In this document: positions 33,931 to 43,609 of the stretch, one piece after another
Numbering within the stretch: position 1 is the first letter of the stretch
How the letters are laid out: every line of letters starts with the position of its first letter
Assembly (NCBI GenBank): GCA_035315065.1
Contig: DATFYM010000082.1
Coordinates: 1-64,000, forward strand
From: DATFYM01 sp035315065
GTDB lineage: Bacteria > Acidobacteriota > Terriglobia > UBA7540
Direction of reading: 5' to 3'
Length of the DNA: 64,000 nt
The notes under the pieces: generated by a model
Told to the model about the DNA's origin: nothing
Seen by the model: only the letters and a program-made list of their open reading frames with translations
Database searches by the model: none
Position numbers and translations under genes: made by a program

Positions 33931-35620
33931 AGATTTGAAACGTCCAATCCCGCGTCGCCTCGGGCCGGATCCACTTCTCGATACCCTCGATCTGATTCTT
34001 CTCCCAGTACTCTTTCCAGTCGATGCCCTCCGGATCCCACGGCAATAGCCGGCGATCGGCCTCCGTAATCAGCGAATAGCCGGCGCGAATATTCTCGCTT
34101 TCAAAAACATAGCGATTGTACAGGATGAAGGGTAGGTACTGCTCGAGAGTCTGCTCCCGGAACGAGGCCTGGCGGGCGAGTGTCCGCAGCGCGGTGGACC
34201 ACTGCGACATTCTGCGGAGGGAGCCGTTACCTGAGAGTCGCGTGAATTCCAGCGTCTTCCGCAATCCCGCCACCACCGACTGCGCGCGATTGATCCTCCC
34301 TTCCAAACGCATTCGCGAAGCCCGCGCTTCCTCCAGCGACACAACGCGGGCCGCTCTCGGCGGATCAATCAGCGCACGTCCCGGAATGCCGTTGCGCCCC
34401 TGGCGTCCCATCCGTTGGGCTGCTTCGTCGAGGAGATGGACAAGCCGGCCTAAACTGATGGGATTGGTGTCCGCTGACCCCAATTGATAGACGGGTTTCT
34501 GGACGCCACCCAGGAGGAGAGCCCCCACCACCAGCACCGCCGAAGCGACCAAATCCACTGGAACCACTTCCAGCGGCGCCTCGGTTCGCATCGGCCAATC
34601 CTTCATTCCGCCCATGGCCATCAGCACCAGCGGCGCCGCGGTTCTTCCGCCCTCGATCCAGCCCGGAAACGGGAAGCGCAGCGCGCTCTCGACGATCGCC
34701 GGGCGGACGATCGCATAGTCGAGGCCGGGCTCACTGGCGACGATCTGCTCGCCCAGACTCTTTGAGTAGGTATACGTGTTCACCCAGCCCCAGTGCTCAG
34801 CACGCTGCCGTCCCAGCGCCCTGAGTCGCTCGGCGAGTTCTCGAGACCGCACCTGGGCGTTCCGAACCGCGATGTCGGTGCGATCTCGCCAATCTCGGTC
34901 GGTGCCCGGCCCTGCGGAGTCATAAATCTGCCAGACGCGCTCCCGGCACAAGGCGATCTCGTCCGCGTGATGGAAGTGAAGGTCGCCGGGGCCAGTGCGA
35001 TGCGGGTAAAAGCCCACAATCGGATCCGTCTCCTCCACCAAACCATCGGCCTCGCCGCAGACGTAACAAGTAGAGACATGCAGCAACTTTGCCCCCAGGC
35101 GCTTCGCCACCGCGATCACGTTCTCGGCGCCATCCACGTTCGAGCCGAACGCAGCATCCACGGGGGGGAAGAATTCCACCAGGCCGGCGCAATTGATAAT
35201 CAGCCCGACGCGGCCCGCCAGCCGATCAAGGTGCTCGGGCGCGAGCCCGCAATCCGGCTGGCTGATGTCCCCCACCCAGGTCGTGATCTTTCCCGCGACG
35301 AACTCCTTTCCGACCCTCTCCAGTGTCGGGCGGAGAGCCGCCGAACTAAGCGTCTCCGCCTGAAAACGCTCCTCGGCCGAGAGCCCTTTCCGTGGCCGCA
35401 CCAAAACATGCATGTGCTTCACGTCTGGGAGGCGATCCAGAATGAGGCCAAGGATCACCTTGCCGACAAAGCCGTTTGCTCCGAGCAACAAGACCTCGTG
35501 CCGGCCGTAAGCTTCTCGAACGTCGATCAATGGCAGATCTCGCTTCATCGTGTCCGAAATGGCGGTCCAGCGGCCTGATCCCTTGCCATAGGCATTCTCG
35601 AGCGCCCTGCTTAAGGGCAC
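33929..35620 (-). CDS. Fatty acyl/thioester reductase (extended SDR, FAR-like)
   Basis: 563-aa reductase. The N-terminal Rossmann motif is LLLGANGFVGKVILG, with INCAGLVEFFPPVD and the VSTCYVCGEADGLVEE region as in fatty acyl-CoA reductases; the active-site Tyr-x3-Lys is in YTYSKSLGE. It would reduce a CoA- or ACP-bound acyl to aldehyde or alcohol with NAD(P)H. GTG 35620 is used; the ATG of MKRDLPLID is an alternative. Together with the ACP-ligase-acyltransferase it corresponds to the parts of the multifunctional ether-lipid enzyme ElbD of Myxococcus (established domain content, recalled). Confidence 0.82.
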   Translation of the reverse strand: MPLSRALENAYGKGSGRWTAISDTMKRDLPLIDVREAYGRHEVLLLGANGFVGKVILGLILDRLPDVKHMHVLVRPRKGLSAEERFQAETLSSAALRPTLERVGKEFVAGKITTWVGDISQPDCGLAPEHLDRLAGRVGLIINCAGLVEFFPPVDAAFGSNVDGAENVIAVAKRLGAKLLHVSTCYVCGEADGLVEETDPIVGFYPHRTGPGDLHFHHADEIALCRERVWQIYDSAGPGTDRDWRDRTDIAVRNAQVRSRELAERLRALGRQRAEHWGWVNTYTYSKSLGEQIVASEPGLDYAIVRPAIVESALRFPFPGWIEGGRTAAPLVLMAMGGMKDWPMRTEAPLEVVPVDLVASAVLVVGALLLGGVQKPVYQLGSADTNPISLGRLVHLLDEAAQRMGRQGRNGIPGRALIDPPRAARVVSLEEARASRMRLEGRINRAQSVVAGLRKTLEFTRLSGNGSLRRMSQWSTALRTLARQASFREQTLEQYLPFILYNRYVFESENIRAGYSLITEADRRLLPWDPEGIDWKEYWEKNQIEGIEKWIRPEATRDWTFQI

Positions 35621-35760
35621 AACACTTCACTCTGACGGGACAAAATCCGTCGCTGCACTCTTCGCTCTGTGAAGCTAGGCACTGGTACGGCGCGCCGACG
35701 ACCGCAACGCACTGATACTATCGGCCATGACGCTGCGATGTCAAGCTGACTTGGGGAGAG

Positions 35761-35930
35761 CAGTGGCTAGTGACGAGTGGCTAGTGGCTAGCATGATCAG
35801 TTGAACGTCGAAGGTTGAAGGTTGAACGGTAAAGGGTCAAGGCACGGTCCCGTCTTCACTTCTTGGACCTTCAACCTTCGACTCTTCAACTTCATCTTTC
35901 TAGCCACTAACCACTCGCCACTAGCCACTG
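35761..35930. repeat. Nested double hairpin, TGGCTAG outer and GGTTGAA inner units
   Basis: Outer left CAGTGGCTAGTGACGAGTGG (from 35761) pairs with CCACTCGCCACTAGCCACTG (to 35930); inner left GTTGAACGTCGAAGG pairs with CCTTCAACCTTCGAC. It lies in the divergent gap between the reductase and the permease genes (about 360 bases), which has no gene. Confidence 0.9.
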
Positions 35931-35983
35931 CGCTGGTTTAGAATGCTCGGTCGGCCACCGTTCCAACACAAGTGAGCTAACCC

Positions 35984-37498
35984 TTGAATTCACGCCCCAG
36001 CCCGATCCAGCCTCACCCTCCCGACGCAACAGAGGACACTCTTCGCAGCCAAGACGTCAAGGACCTCGAGCGGCTCGGTTACGCCCAGGAGTTGCTGCGC
36101 GATATCGGTGGCTTCTCGAACTTCGCCATTTCGTTCTCCATCATTTCCATCCTCACCGGCGCGGTGACGTTGTTCGATTACGGCCTCAGCATGGGCGGCC
36201 CGCGCGAGATGACGCTGGGCTGGCCCATCGCCACCGTCGGCACGCTCCTCGTCACGCTCAGCATGGCGGAACTCTGCTCGGCGCTGCCCACTTCCGGCGG
36301 GATGTATCACTGGTCGGCGGAGCTGGGCGGCCCAACGTGGGCGTGGTTCACCGCTTGGCTCAACATCCTGGGCTTGGTGACGGCCATCGCCGGCATCGAT
36401 TACGGCTGCGCCTTGTTCCTGGTTCCGATGCTGGGTCTGGAGTCGAAGCCTGCCACCATTCTACTGGTCTACAGTGTCCTTCTGCTCTCCCAGGGGTTGA
36501 TCAACCACACCAACATACACTGGGTGGCCTGGCTTAACGACTTCAGCGTAGCGGTTCACATCCTGGGCGTCGCCGTGCTGATTGGCGCGCTGTGGATCTT
36601 CGCCCCCAAGCAGCCGCTGAGCTTTTTGCTGAAGGGGGTTTCCACGAGCCCGCCCATTCATGCGCCGTATTTCCTGCTCTTCTTGATGGGACTGTTGCAG
36701 GCGCAGTGGACCTATACCGGCTTCGACGCCTCGGCCCACGTGGCCGAAGAGACCGTAGACCCACGGCGTCGGGCTCCTTGGGGCATGGTGATGTCGATGG
36801 TGGTCTCCGGCTTGTTCGGCTATTTGCTCATTCTTTCGCTGACCTGGGTCATTCCCGATCTCGGCCGTGTGCTGAGCACCAAGGACGCGGGAGGGAATAC
36901 CGTCCCCGCCGTTCTCGCGATTGTTCAGTTGGCGCTGGGTGCGCGCACGGGCGTCGCGGTGTTGGGGCTGACGGCCCTCGCCATGTGGTTCTGCGGGCTC
37001 GCCGCCGTCACCAGTGTGTCGCGTACCTTCTACGCCTTCGCCCGCGATCAAGGCTTGCCGCTTTCCGGCCTCTGGAGCCGAATCAGTGAGCGTCACCAGA
37101 CGCCGGCAGCCGCCATCTGGCTCTCGGTGGCGCTGGCTTTCGCCGCCATGGTCTACAGCGGCGCCTACGCCGTGGTGACGGCCATCAGCGTCGTCGGCTT
37201 CTATCTTTCCTATATCATTCCGGTGTACCTCGGCTGGCGCAAGAAACCCTTCTGGATTCGCAAGCGCGGCCCGTGGCACCTCGGCGATTCGAGCAACACC
37301 ATCAATCTGGTGGCCGTGGTCTGGACTGTCTTCATCTGCACTATAATGGTCCTGCCCCCGAATACGCGCGCCGGACTCGGGATCGCGGTAGTTATCCTGG
37401 TTCTGTTTGCGCTCCACCGGCTGAGCGGGGAGCACAAGATTCGGAAACCGGTCTGGGATCTGGACGAAGGAAACCCAGGGCGCACGCAAGGTGACTGA
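35984..37498 (+). CDS. APC-family amino acid permease
   Basis: 504-aa transporter with 12 predicted membrane helices. The N-terminal FSNFAISFSIISILTGAVTLF motif is typical of amino acid/GABA permeases, followed by LCSALPTSGGMYHWSAELGG and the GFDASAHVAEET motif. It imports an amino acid or polyamine by cation exchange; substrate unknown. TTG 35984 is the first start in the frame (a stop lies two codons upstream) and places the conserved block near the N terminus, but no good ribosome site is seen. Confidence 0.85.
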   Translation: MNSRPSPIQPHPPDATEDTLRSQDVKDLERLGYAQELLRDIGGFSNFAISFSIISILTGAVTLFDYGLSMGGPREMTLGWPIATVGTLLVTLSMAELCSALPTSGGMYHWSAELGGPTWAWFTAWLNILGLVTAIAGIDYGCALFLVPMLGLESKPATILLVYSVLLLSQGLINHTNIHWVAWLNDFSVAVHILGVAVLIGALWIFAPKQPLSFLLKGVSTSPPIHAPYFLLFLMGLLQAQWTYTGFDASAHVAEETVDPRRRAPWGMVMSMVVSGLFGYLLILSLTWVIPDLGRVLSTKDAGGNTVPAVLAIVQLALGARTGVAVLGLTALAMWFCGLAAVTSVSRTFYAFARDQGLPLSGLWSRISERHQTPAAAIWLSVALAFAAMVYSGAYAVVTAISVVGFYLSYIIPVYLGWRKKPFWIRKRGPWHLGDSSNTINLVAVVWTVFICTIMVLPPNTRAGLGIAVVILVLFALHRLSGEHKIRKPVWDLDEGNPGRTQGD

Positions 37499-37559
37499 GA
37501 GGCAGAAACATTTTCGTGCCAGCACGATGGTCGGAAAAATCACTTGGGGTGAACTCGCC

Positions 37560-39074
37560 ATGTTCCGTCGCGTAACCCAATTCTATGCGCTGCTCTTGCT
37601 TCCCATGTTCACCGCCTTCCCCACACTCGGTGCGGAAGATCCGCCCATCCCGGTTCAGGTCCACTGGAATCAAGTTACCCGTGTTTCGCAAACCACGCCG
37701 ACGTTCTTGCTGGGTGCGGGACCATCCTTATTTCGGGGATCCCCGCTTCACGATCGAATCTTCCGGACTATCAAGGAGCTGGGCGCTGATGATGTGCGCT
37801 ACACGGGAGGCGGATACGTTCTCCCACATTACGGCGTCGCGGAAATGGAGCCTCCCACCGCCACCACGACATCGTGGAACTTCTCCGAGGTCGACGCCTT
37901 GACCGAGGACACGATGAACGCCCTCGATGGGCATCCGGTAGTCTTGAACTTCACCACCATCCCCGCCTGGATGTTCAAGTTGACGGAGCCCGTCCGCTAC
38001 CCGGCGGATCCGGCCAAGGTGTGCTGGGACTGCTCGCGAGGCAAGGAGTTGCGTGATCCCACTTACCGCGAAGTTGCCGACTACTTTGCCCGCGTGGTGA
38101 GTTGGCACGTGAAAGGCGGCTTCACCGATGAGCTGGGAAAATGGCACGAATCCGGGCATCACTACAAGGTGGATTATTGGGAAGTGTTCAACGAACCCGA
38201 TCTGGAACACGGGTTCAGCCCGCAGACCTACACGAAGCTTTACGATGCCGTGGTAGAAGCAATCCACAAGGTCTCCCCTCAGACCAAGTTCGTCGGCATC
38301 TCCGACTCCTACCCCGCCGGGCATCCGGAGTTCTACACGTACTTCCTCAACCCCAAGAATCACAAGCCGGGAATTCCGCTCGACATGATCTCCTACCACT
38401 TCTACGCTGTGCCCAGTTCGGACGAATCCCCTGAAGTTCAGCAGTTCACTTATTTCAACCAAGCCGACAGGTTCCTGGAGATCGTTGGTTACATTGAAGC
38501 CCTCCGAAAAATGCTGTCGCCTAAGACCGGTACCATGGTGAACGAGATCGGAACCATGCTTCCTGAAGATTGGGCACAGACGAGTCCCGACTACGTCTTC
38601 AAACCCATCAGGCCCTCCTATTGGAATCTCTCGGCGGCGACCTATGCTTATGTCTTCGCGGGACTGGCGCGGCTGGGGATCGATGCAGCCGGCGAATCGG
38701 GAATACCGGTGGCTCCCGGCATGTGGCCTAGCATCGCCATGCTCGATTGGGAGACCGGCCAACCGAACGCGCGATTCTGGGTGCTCAAGCTCATTCATGA
38801 CAACTTCCGGCCCGGGGACAAGATGGTCGATACGCAAAACCCGTCAGGCTACGTGCTGACGCAAGCATTCGTCAGCCGCAGCGGAGAACGGAAGCTTCTG
38901 GTGGTGAACAAACGCGACCGCGAGTTTCGCCTGAGCACGCCCGAATCCGCGGGCGGAACGATCGAAGTCGTCGACCAGACAACCGGCTCGAACCCGCCCG
39001 CCTCAAGCAGAATTGAGGGCCAGAGCTTTGAATTGCGCGGGCTCGGCGTGGCGGTGGTGACGCTTCCCAAGTAG
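37560..39074 (+). CDS. GH39-like clan GH-A glycoside hydrolase, secreted
   Basis: 504-aa secreted enzyme. A signal peptide (FYALLLLPMFTAFPTLG) precedes a TIM-barrel domain. The acid/base Glu is E212 in WEVFNEPD and the probable nucleophile is E329 in TMVNEIGT. A C-terminal beta domain (LLVVNKRDREFRLS) follows, as in beta-xylosidases of family GH39. It would cleave xylosides or a related plant or microbial sugar. ATG 37560 follows GGGGTG; an earlier ATG at 37527 is possible. Overlaps slightly with the end of the permease frame if longer starts are used. Confidence 0.75.
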   Translation: MFRRVTQFYALLLLPMFTAFPTLGAEDPPIPVQVHWNQVTRVSQTTPTFLLGAGPSLFRGSPLHDRIFRTIKELGADDVRYTGGGYVLPHYGVAEMEPPTATTTSWNFSEVDALTEDTMNALDGHPVVLNFTTIPAWMFKLTEPVRYPADPAKVCWDCSRGKELRDPTYREVADYFARVVSWHVKGGFTDELGKWHESGHHYKVDYWEVFNEPDLEHGFSPQTYTKLYDAVVEAIHKVSPQTKFVGISDSYPAGHPEFYTYFLNPKNHKPGIPLDMISYHFYAVPSSDESPEVQQFTYFNQADRFLEIVGYIEALRKMLSPKTGTMVNEIGTMLPEDWAQTSPDYVFKPIRPSYWNLSAATYAYVFAGLARLGIDAAGESGIPVAPGMWPSIAMLDWETGQPNARFWVLKLIHDNFRPGDKMVDTQNPSGYVLTQAFVSRSGERKLLVVNKRDREFRLSTPESAGGTIEVVDQTTGSNPPASSRIEGQSFELRGLGVAVVTLPK

Positions 39075-39075
39075 C

Positions 39076-39092
39076 GGCGAGTTTACCTCGCC
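39076..39092. terminator. Hairpin between convergent glycosidase genes
   Basis: Perfect stem GGCGAG / CTCGCC with loop TTTAC, in a 64-base gap between convergent genes; no U-run. Two copies of GTAGCGGCGAG flank it. Confidence 0.35.
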
Positions 39093-39138
39093 AAATGGCG
39101 GCCGTAGCGGCGAGCCAGATGGCGGCGTCAAGCCGCCT

Positions 39139-42100
39139 CTACCTCAGTTTTGGCGCGAGGATGCGCAAAGTTAACGGTTCGTGAGGCTTCAGGTTCACTT
39201 CCACAGAGTGGCCATCAACCTTGAGTTCCTCCTGGTTTTCCTCGGCAGCATTGGCCAACCATACTCTCTCTATACGGAAGAGCGGCAGCGTCAAATGCGC
39301 TACAGTGGCGACGCCTCCGGTTTCGAGCAGGCGCACCACGGTTCCGTTACCGTCCTCAGCCACTTTCCAGTTCTCCACGGCCACATTGGCGGCGTCCACG
39401 TCGAGGAAGCTGGTGGGTGCAGTAGTGAGCGGTCGCTCGGGATCGCCAAATTTGTCGTTGCCGACGACTTGGCCAAGCTCCAGAGGAGTCATGGCCGAAC
39501 GGCCGATCCTCGCCAAGTCCCCGGGCGCCAGTTCACGTCCACTGGTCAGCATGTAGCGAAAGACGAAATCGCCACTCTGCACGCGACGGAAATTGGTATG
39601 CCAGTAGTTGTTCAGGGCGTAGGAGAAGATCGTGCCGCTCTTCGGCTCTAACCGCTCCGGCCATGTGCCACGATTGATGTCGCCCAAGGTTACCAGCGGC
39701 GAATCCATGGGCACCAGGCCAACGCTCAAGTCAGGCGAAGCGACCTTCACCCAATGCTGCACGGTGAACCAAGCGGTATTTGCCCCTTGGAGCAGATCAC
39801 GCGCCGGATCCACCCACCCGTTCTGGATTTCGTAACTGAAGTCCGGCGGGGCTGCTGCGACCGGGAAGGCAAAATAGACTGCCTCCTTGGTGTCGACCGC
39901 GTCCTTGTGCAAGCGGTTGATGAACTCGATCTTCTTCTCTTGATCGAAAAGGACGATTTCCGACTCGATGGATGGCGCGTGCAGCCCGCTCGTTTCATAG
40001 GCTAAGATCTCGCCATACGAAGTCTTCGATACGCCAGTCACCGCGCCTCCACTCGAGGCGCTAACGGTCAGGTTCGCGAGGGGGAGCGACTTGCGCAAGT
40101 AAACCAATTGCGTCCCGTCTCCGCCGGAGACATAGAGATACTGATTGAATCGGTAAGGACTCGAGGCGTCCACCAGTTCGCGGCTGAGCTGTTTGTCGTA
40201 GACGCTCTTCACTGCTCCCGCCGCCGGGTCTACCTCGACCCGGTAGTAATCATTTTCAATCATATTCGACATGGGCAACACCTTCTCGCCCGGCGGCGCA
40301 TGCCCGTGCTCTTGCCGGGTCGCCACGTGATAGCAACGATAGCCTAGCGAGGGTACGTCACGAGCCAGGAACCTCACGTGATCATAGCTCCCGTGGTCAG
40401 TGAGGACTTCCACCGGGACCGGCGTGCGGCCTGGATACTCGAGAAGCACTTCGCCGGCATCGAGATCGGCTTCCACCAATTCGCTCCGCGTCCAGTTCAG
40501 CGAGTTGAAAACTACTATTGCCGTGGCCGGAACATGAATCTGGTCGGCCAGTTGGCTCAGCGATTGATCGAGAATGGCGTTGACCCGCTCCCGACCGTCG
40601 ACCGCAAGCTGGTCTTTCGTGGCAAATTGGCGGATCGTTTCCTCGCTCTGCGGCCGTGAGTATCCGCCCCAGGAAGTGAAAGTATGCTCGGCGTATAGGA
40701 CCAGATCGTCCCACATGCGGCGAACCTGCTCAGCGGGCCCCGACACGGTTGGGTGGAGCAAGGTGGCAATCGTCGCCAGTTTTTCGGCCGAGGGGGCTCG
40801 CTGCTGGCTCGAACGGTCTATGGCCAGGTAATGCGCGTCTGTGCCGTAGCCATCCTCCCAGTAGGGACCTCCGTCGCCGACGACAGTGGGGAGTTCGGAG
40901 CCGTAACGCTGGTCGATGTAGCGCATGTAATCCGGGAAAGTCGCCAGGATCATCTTGGGATAAGCATATTTGGAGTTCCACTTCTGGACAAACTCGGGCT
41001 CACCTGGAATGAGGTCCGTGTTTTCGACCTGGCTGCCATACATCAGGACCGCGTCCGGCTTGTACGATGAGGCCTCGTACTGTTGGAAGAACGTGGGAAG
41101 CGACTGCCGGCATGCCGCTTCTTGCGCCGGCACGCCGCATACAAATGAGAGCTGAAAGTATTGCCGGGAGTAAGACATCAGGACCTTGCTGCCATCAGGT
41201 CCCTGCCACCAGAAGGGAGATTTCTCATTCCACTGTCCATAGAGCAGAATCGGCGCTCGATCGTTATTGCTCGCGGCCAAAAAGTACTTGATACCGAGAG
41301 CGTGCAGGACAGAAGGATAAGACCAGGTGTAGCTCGGAACGTCCGAAATATTGACGTAATCGAAGGGGACCTTCTGCTCCCGGTGCAGTTCGCCGGAATA
41401 ATCTGTCGAGCGGATCAGCTCTTCCAGCGTGGGATAGCCGGTCATCAGGTTCGCGAGCTGCGCCGGAACAGAAATCTTACCGTCGCGTACAAATCCGAGG
41501 AGGCGTGCGCGCGACTGAGCGTTGCGCGAAGCAAGATACTCGCGGACAATCCAAGATCCGTCGAGGCTGAAGCGCATCTCCGGATGAGCGTCAATCTCAT
41601 CCAGCAGCTGATCGATGTTCCGATTGTGAATCTCCGCCACCTTTCCCTGGTAGTCGGTAAAGCCAATGTCAAGGTGCGCGTGCGGGACAACGTAGGCGGT
41701 CCACTTGCGCTGCGGAACCAGAGTCAGGTGGGATGTGTGCGTCTTGCCGTTCCCACGGATGGTAACCTCCGCGCCAGTCGGCCCGCTTAACTCGGGGATC
41801 GCCACCTCCTCCCGCCACTGGCCGAAATCGGCCTCCGTCGCGATCGAGCTTCGAAGTTGCTGACCCGCCATCGAAAGCACTATATCCCCGTTACGAACCG
41901 GCTCGTCGAGAGTGACCGAAACGACCGTCAGTTCCGCCAAGCTAGCGCCTTGATGGGTGTAGAAAATGGTTGGCTCCACGGTTACTGGAGGCCGGTCCGC
42001 AGGCTTGCCCGCCGAGTCTTGGATCAGTCGCAGCGCGTCGTAGGCAAGCCACGAATCACCCTCCCCCTCTTTGGGGTCGTCCACCGCGGTTAAGACCAGC

Positions 42101-42624
42101 TTGTTCTCCCCCAGCTTGAAGAGGTGCGTGGGAAGCTCGATCTCCACCCGATCGCCGCCGTAGACGGGGGAATCCGCGCCAAAATCACCGGGGTAGTAAC
42201 TCACCTTTCGATGGAAATAGAACAACCCCGATTTGCCATTCAGCTCTACCCGAAGAGCTGGCACTCGCGAATGGGAAAGTATCACTGACACATCCAGCCG
42301 GTAAACGCCTTTTGGCGGCTCGTTTAGGTTGAACCGTATCGTGTACGGGTGCGGTCGTCCTCCTGCATCCTTATTCGCGGAACCGGGCTGCTCAGCCGGC
42401 CAGTCCGCGGTTGGATCACTCTTACCGACAGTAAAAACAGGGTTGTACTCGGGGTTCGAAGGATCACCGTGTATCTTGAATTCAAAGGATGATTGGTCGA
42501 ACTTGCCGATCTCCCACACCGTGCGGTCCACCGCCGCGAGCGGTCGCGCCCCGGCCAGAGCAGAGACCAGTACGGAAACCAATACCGCTAAAGTGAGAAT
42601 CCGAGCCTTGCAGTTACAGTGCAT
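39139..42624 (-). CDS. GH38-family alpha-mannosidase-like, secreted
   Basis: 1161-aa exported protein. Signal peptide (LAVLVSVLVSALAGARPLA), then an N-terminal beta-sandwich of the type found in rhamnogalacturonan lyases (about 35-190), then the GH38 catalytic domain with H315-A-H317-L-D319-I-G and the CNxxYF-like C-terminal beta domains. GH38 enzymes release alpha-mannose with a zinc ion. Its nucleophile region reads SLDGSWIVREYL. The N-terminal domain implies binding or trimming of plant pectin or glycoconjugates (inference). Converges with the GH39 gene. Confidence 0.82.
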   Translation of the reverse strand: MHCNCKARILTLAVLVSVLVSALAGARPLAAVDRTVWEIGKFDQSSFEFKIHGDPSNPEYNPVFTVGKSDPTADWPAEQPGSANKDAGGRPHPYTIRFNLNEPPKGVYRLDVSVILSHSRVPALRVELNGKSGLFYFHRKVSYYPGDFGADSPVYGGDRVEIELPTHLFKLGENKLVLTAVDDPKEGEGDSWLAYDALRLIQDSAGKPADRPPVTVEPTIFYTHQGASLAELTVVSVTLDEPVRNGDIVLSMAGQQLRSSIATEADFGQWREEVAIPELSGPTGAEVTIRGNGKTHTSHLTLVPQRKWTAYVVPHAHLDIGFTDYQGKVAEIHNRNIDQLLDEIDAHPEMRFSLDGSWIVREYLASRNAQSRARLLGFVRDGKISVPAQLANLMTGYPTLEELIRSTDYSGELHREQKVPFDYVNISDVPSYTWSYPSVLHALGIKYFLAASNNDRAPILLYGQWNEKSPFWWQGPDGSKVLMSYSRQYFQLSFVCGVPAQEAACRQSLPTFFQQYEASSYKPDAVLMYGSQVENTDLIPGEPEFVQKWNSKYAYPKMILATFPDYMRYIDQRYGSELPTVVGDGGPYWEDGYGTDAHYLAIDRSSQQRAPSAEKLATIATLLHPTVSGPAEQVRRMWDDLVLYAEHTFTSWGGYSRPQSEETIRQFATKDQLAVDGRERVNAILDQSLSQLADQIHVPATAIVVFNSLNWTRSELVEADLDAGEVLLEYPGRTPVPVEVLTDHGSYDHVRFLARDVPSLGYRCYHVATRQEHGHAPPGEKVLPMSNMIENDYYRVEVDPAAGAVKSVYDKQLSRELVDASSPYRFNQYLYVSGGDGTQLVYLRKSLPLANLTVSASSGGAVTGVSKTSYGEILAYETSGLHAPSIESEIVLFDQEKKIEFINRLHKDAVDTKEAVYFAFPVAAAPPDFSYEIQNGWVDPARDLLQGANTAWFTVQHWVKVASPDLSVGLVPMDSPLVTLGDINRGTWPERLEPKSGTIFSYALNNYWHTNFRRVQSGDFVFRYMLTSGRELAPGDLARIGRSAMTPLELGQVVGNDKFGDPERPLTTAPTSFLDVDAANVAVENWKVAEDGNGTVVRLLETGGVATVAHLTLPLFRIERVWLANAAEENQEELKVDGHSVEVNLKPHEPLTLRILAPKLR

Positions 42625-42675
42625 AACAGCCTCGCCTTCGGGCGATCAACAGACGACTCCAAGTAAATCGGACGC

Positions 42676-43485
42676 CTACGCCTTCGTCGCGCCGGTCCCT
42701 GACTCCTGGAACGCCATACCACCTATCGGGACGAGCAATCCGCCGTCCACCATGACGGCCGATCCGGTGACGAAGGAGGCAAGATCGCTGGCCAGAAAGA
42801 CGATGACCCGCGCCACTTCCTCGGGGCGCCCCATTTTGCCCCGAACGTGGAGACGGTCGCACGCGGCCAACACCTGATCCGGTTGGGGGTCGAGCTCGGC
42901 AGACCAGTGCAACATCGGCGTGTCGACGGCTCCGGGCAACACACAATTAGCTCGGATGTTTTGCTTTCCGTAGTCCAGGGCCAGACATCGCGCAAGTCCC
43001 AGGAGTCCGTGCTTGCTGACGACGTAATGAACCGAGTTGCGCTGCGCGGCCACCGACTGCACCGATCCGGTAAGGACAATCGCGCCACCGCCGCGCTCAA
43101 TCATGCGCGGAATAGCGTATTTCGACATCAGAAACGCACCTTTGAGATTCACACTCATCACCTCGTCCCACTCCTCCTCGGAGATGGTAGTCACCGTACC
43201 GTAACGCTGGATTCCGGCATTGCTCACCAGAACATCGATGCCCCCAAGTCTCGCCGCGATTTCGGGGACGACGGATTCCACCTGGGCGCGAACACTCGTA
43301 TCGGCCGGGAAGAACTCAGCACGTTGGTTCTTGCCTCGCAGTTCGGACACTGTGTGCTCACCCGCCTTGGCATCGCGGTCCACAATCGCGACGGCAGCAT
43401 GCCGGTCCGCGAACTCGTGGGCGCAAGCTTGGCCGATGCCCGAACCGGCTCCCGTGATCACCACTACCTTGCCGCTAAAATCCAT
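42676..43485 (-). CDS. SDR-family oxidoreductase
   Basis: 269-aa short-chain dehydrogenase. Rossmann motif TGAGSGIG, NAGIQ motif, catalytic serine in TGSVQS and Y-x3-K in HYVVSKHGLLG. It would oxidise or reduce a sugar or hydroxy acid with NAD(P). GGGGAG upstream supports the ATG at 43485. It ends 51 bases before the GH38 gene and lies downstream of citF, with a hairpin between. Confidence 0.88.
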   Translation of the reverse strand: MDFSGKVVVITGAGSGIGQACAHEFADRHAAVAIVDRDAKAGEHTVSELRGKNQRAEFFPADTSVRAQVESVVPEIAARLGGIDVLVSNAGIQRYGTVTTISEEEWDEVMSVNLKGAFLMSKYAIPRMIERGGGAIVLTGSVQSVAAQRNSVHYVVSKHGLLGLARCLALDYGKQNIRANCVLPGAVDTPMLHWSAELDPQPDQVLAACDRLHVRGKMGRPEEVARVIVFLASDLASFVTGSAVMVDGGLLVPIGGMAFQESGTGATKA

Positions 43486-43502
43486 TGGCTTCTCCCCTTG
43501 TG

Positions 43503-43594
43503 TGGGGTTCGGGATTCGCGGTTCGGGGTTCGCAGAACAAATGCCCGAACCCGAATCTTCCTCCGCGAATCCCCAGCCCCGAATCCCGAACCCC
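43503..43594. repeat. Intergenic hairpin, GGTTCGGGATTCG units
   Basis: Left arm 43503-43533 (GGGGTTCGGGATTCGCGG) and right arm 43563-43594 (CGAATCCCGAACCCC). Confidence 0.85.
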
Positions 43595-43609
43595 GCTTGG
43601 CGGCACGCA

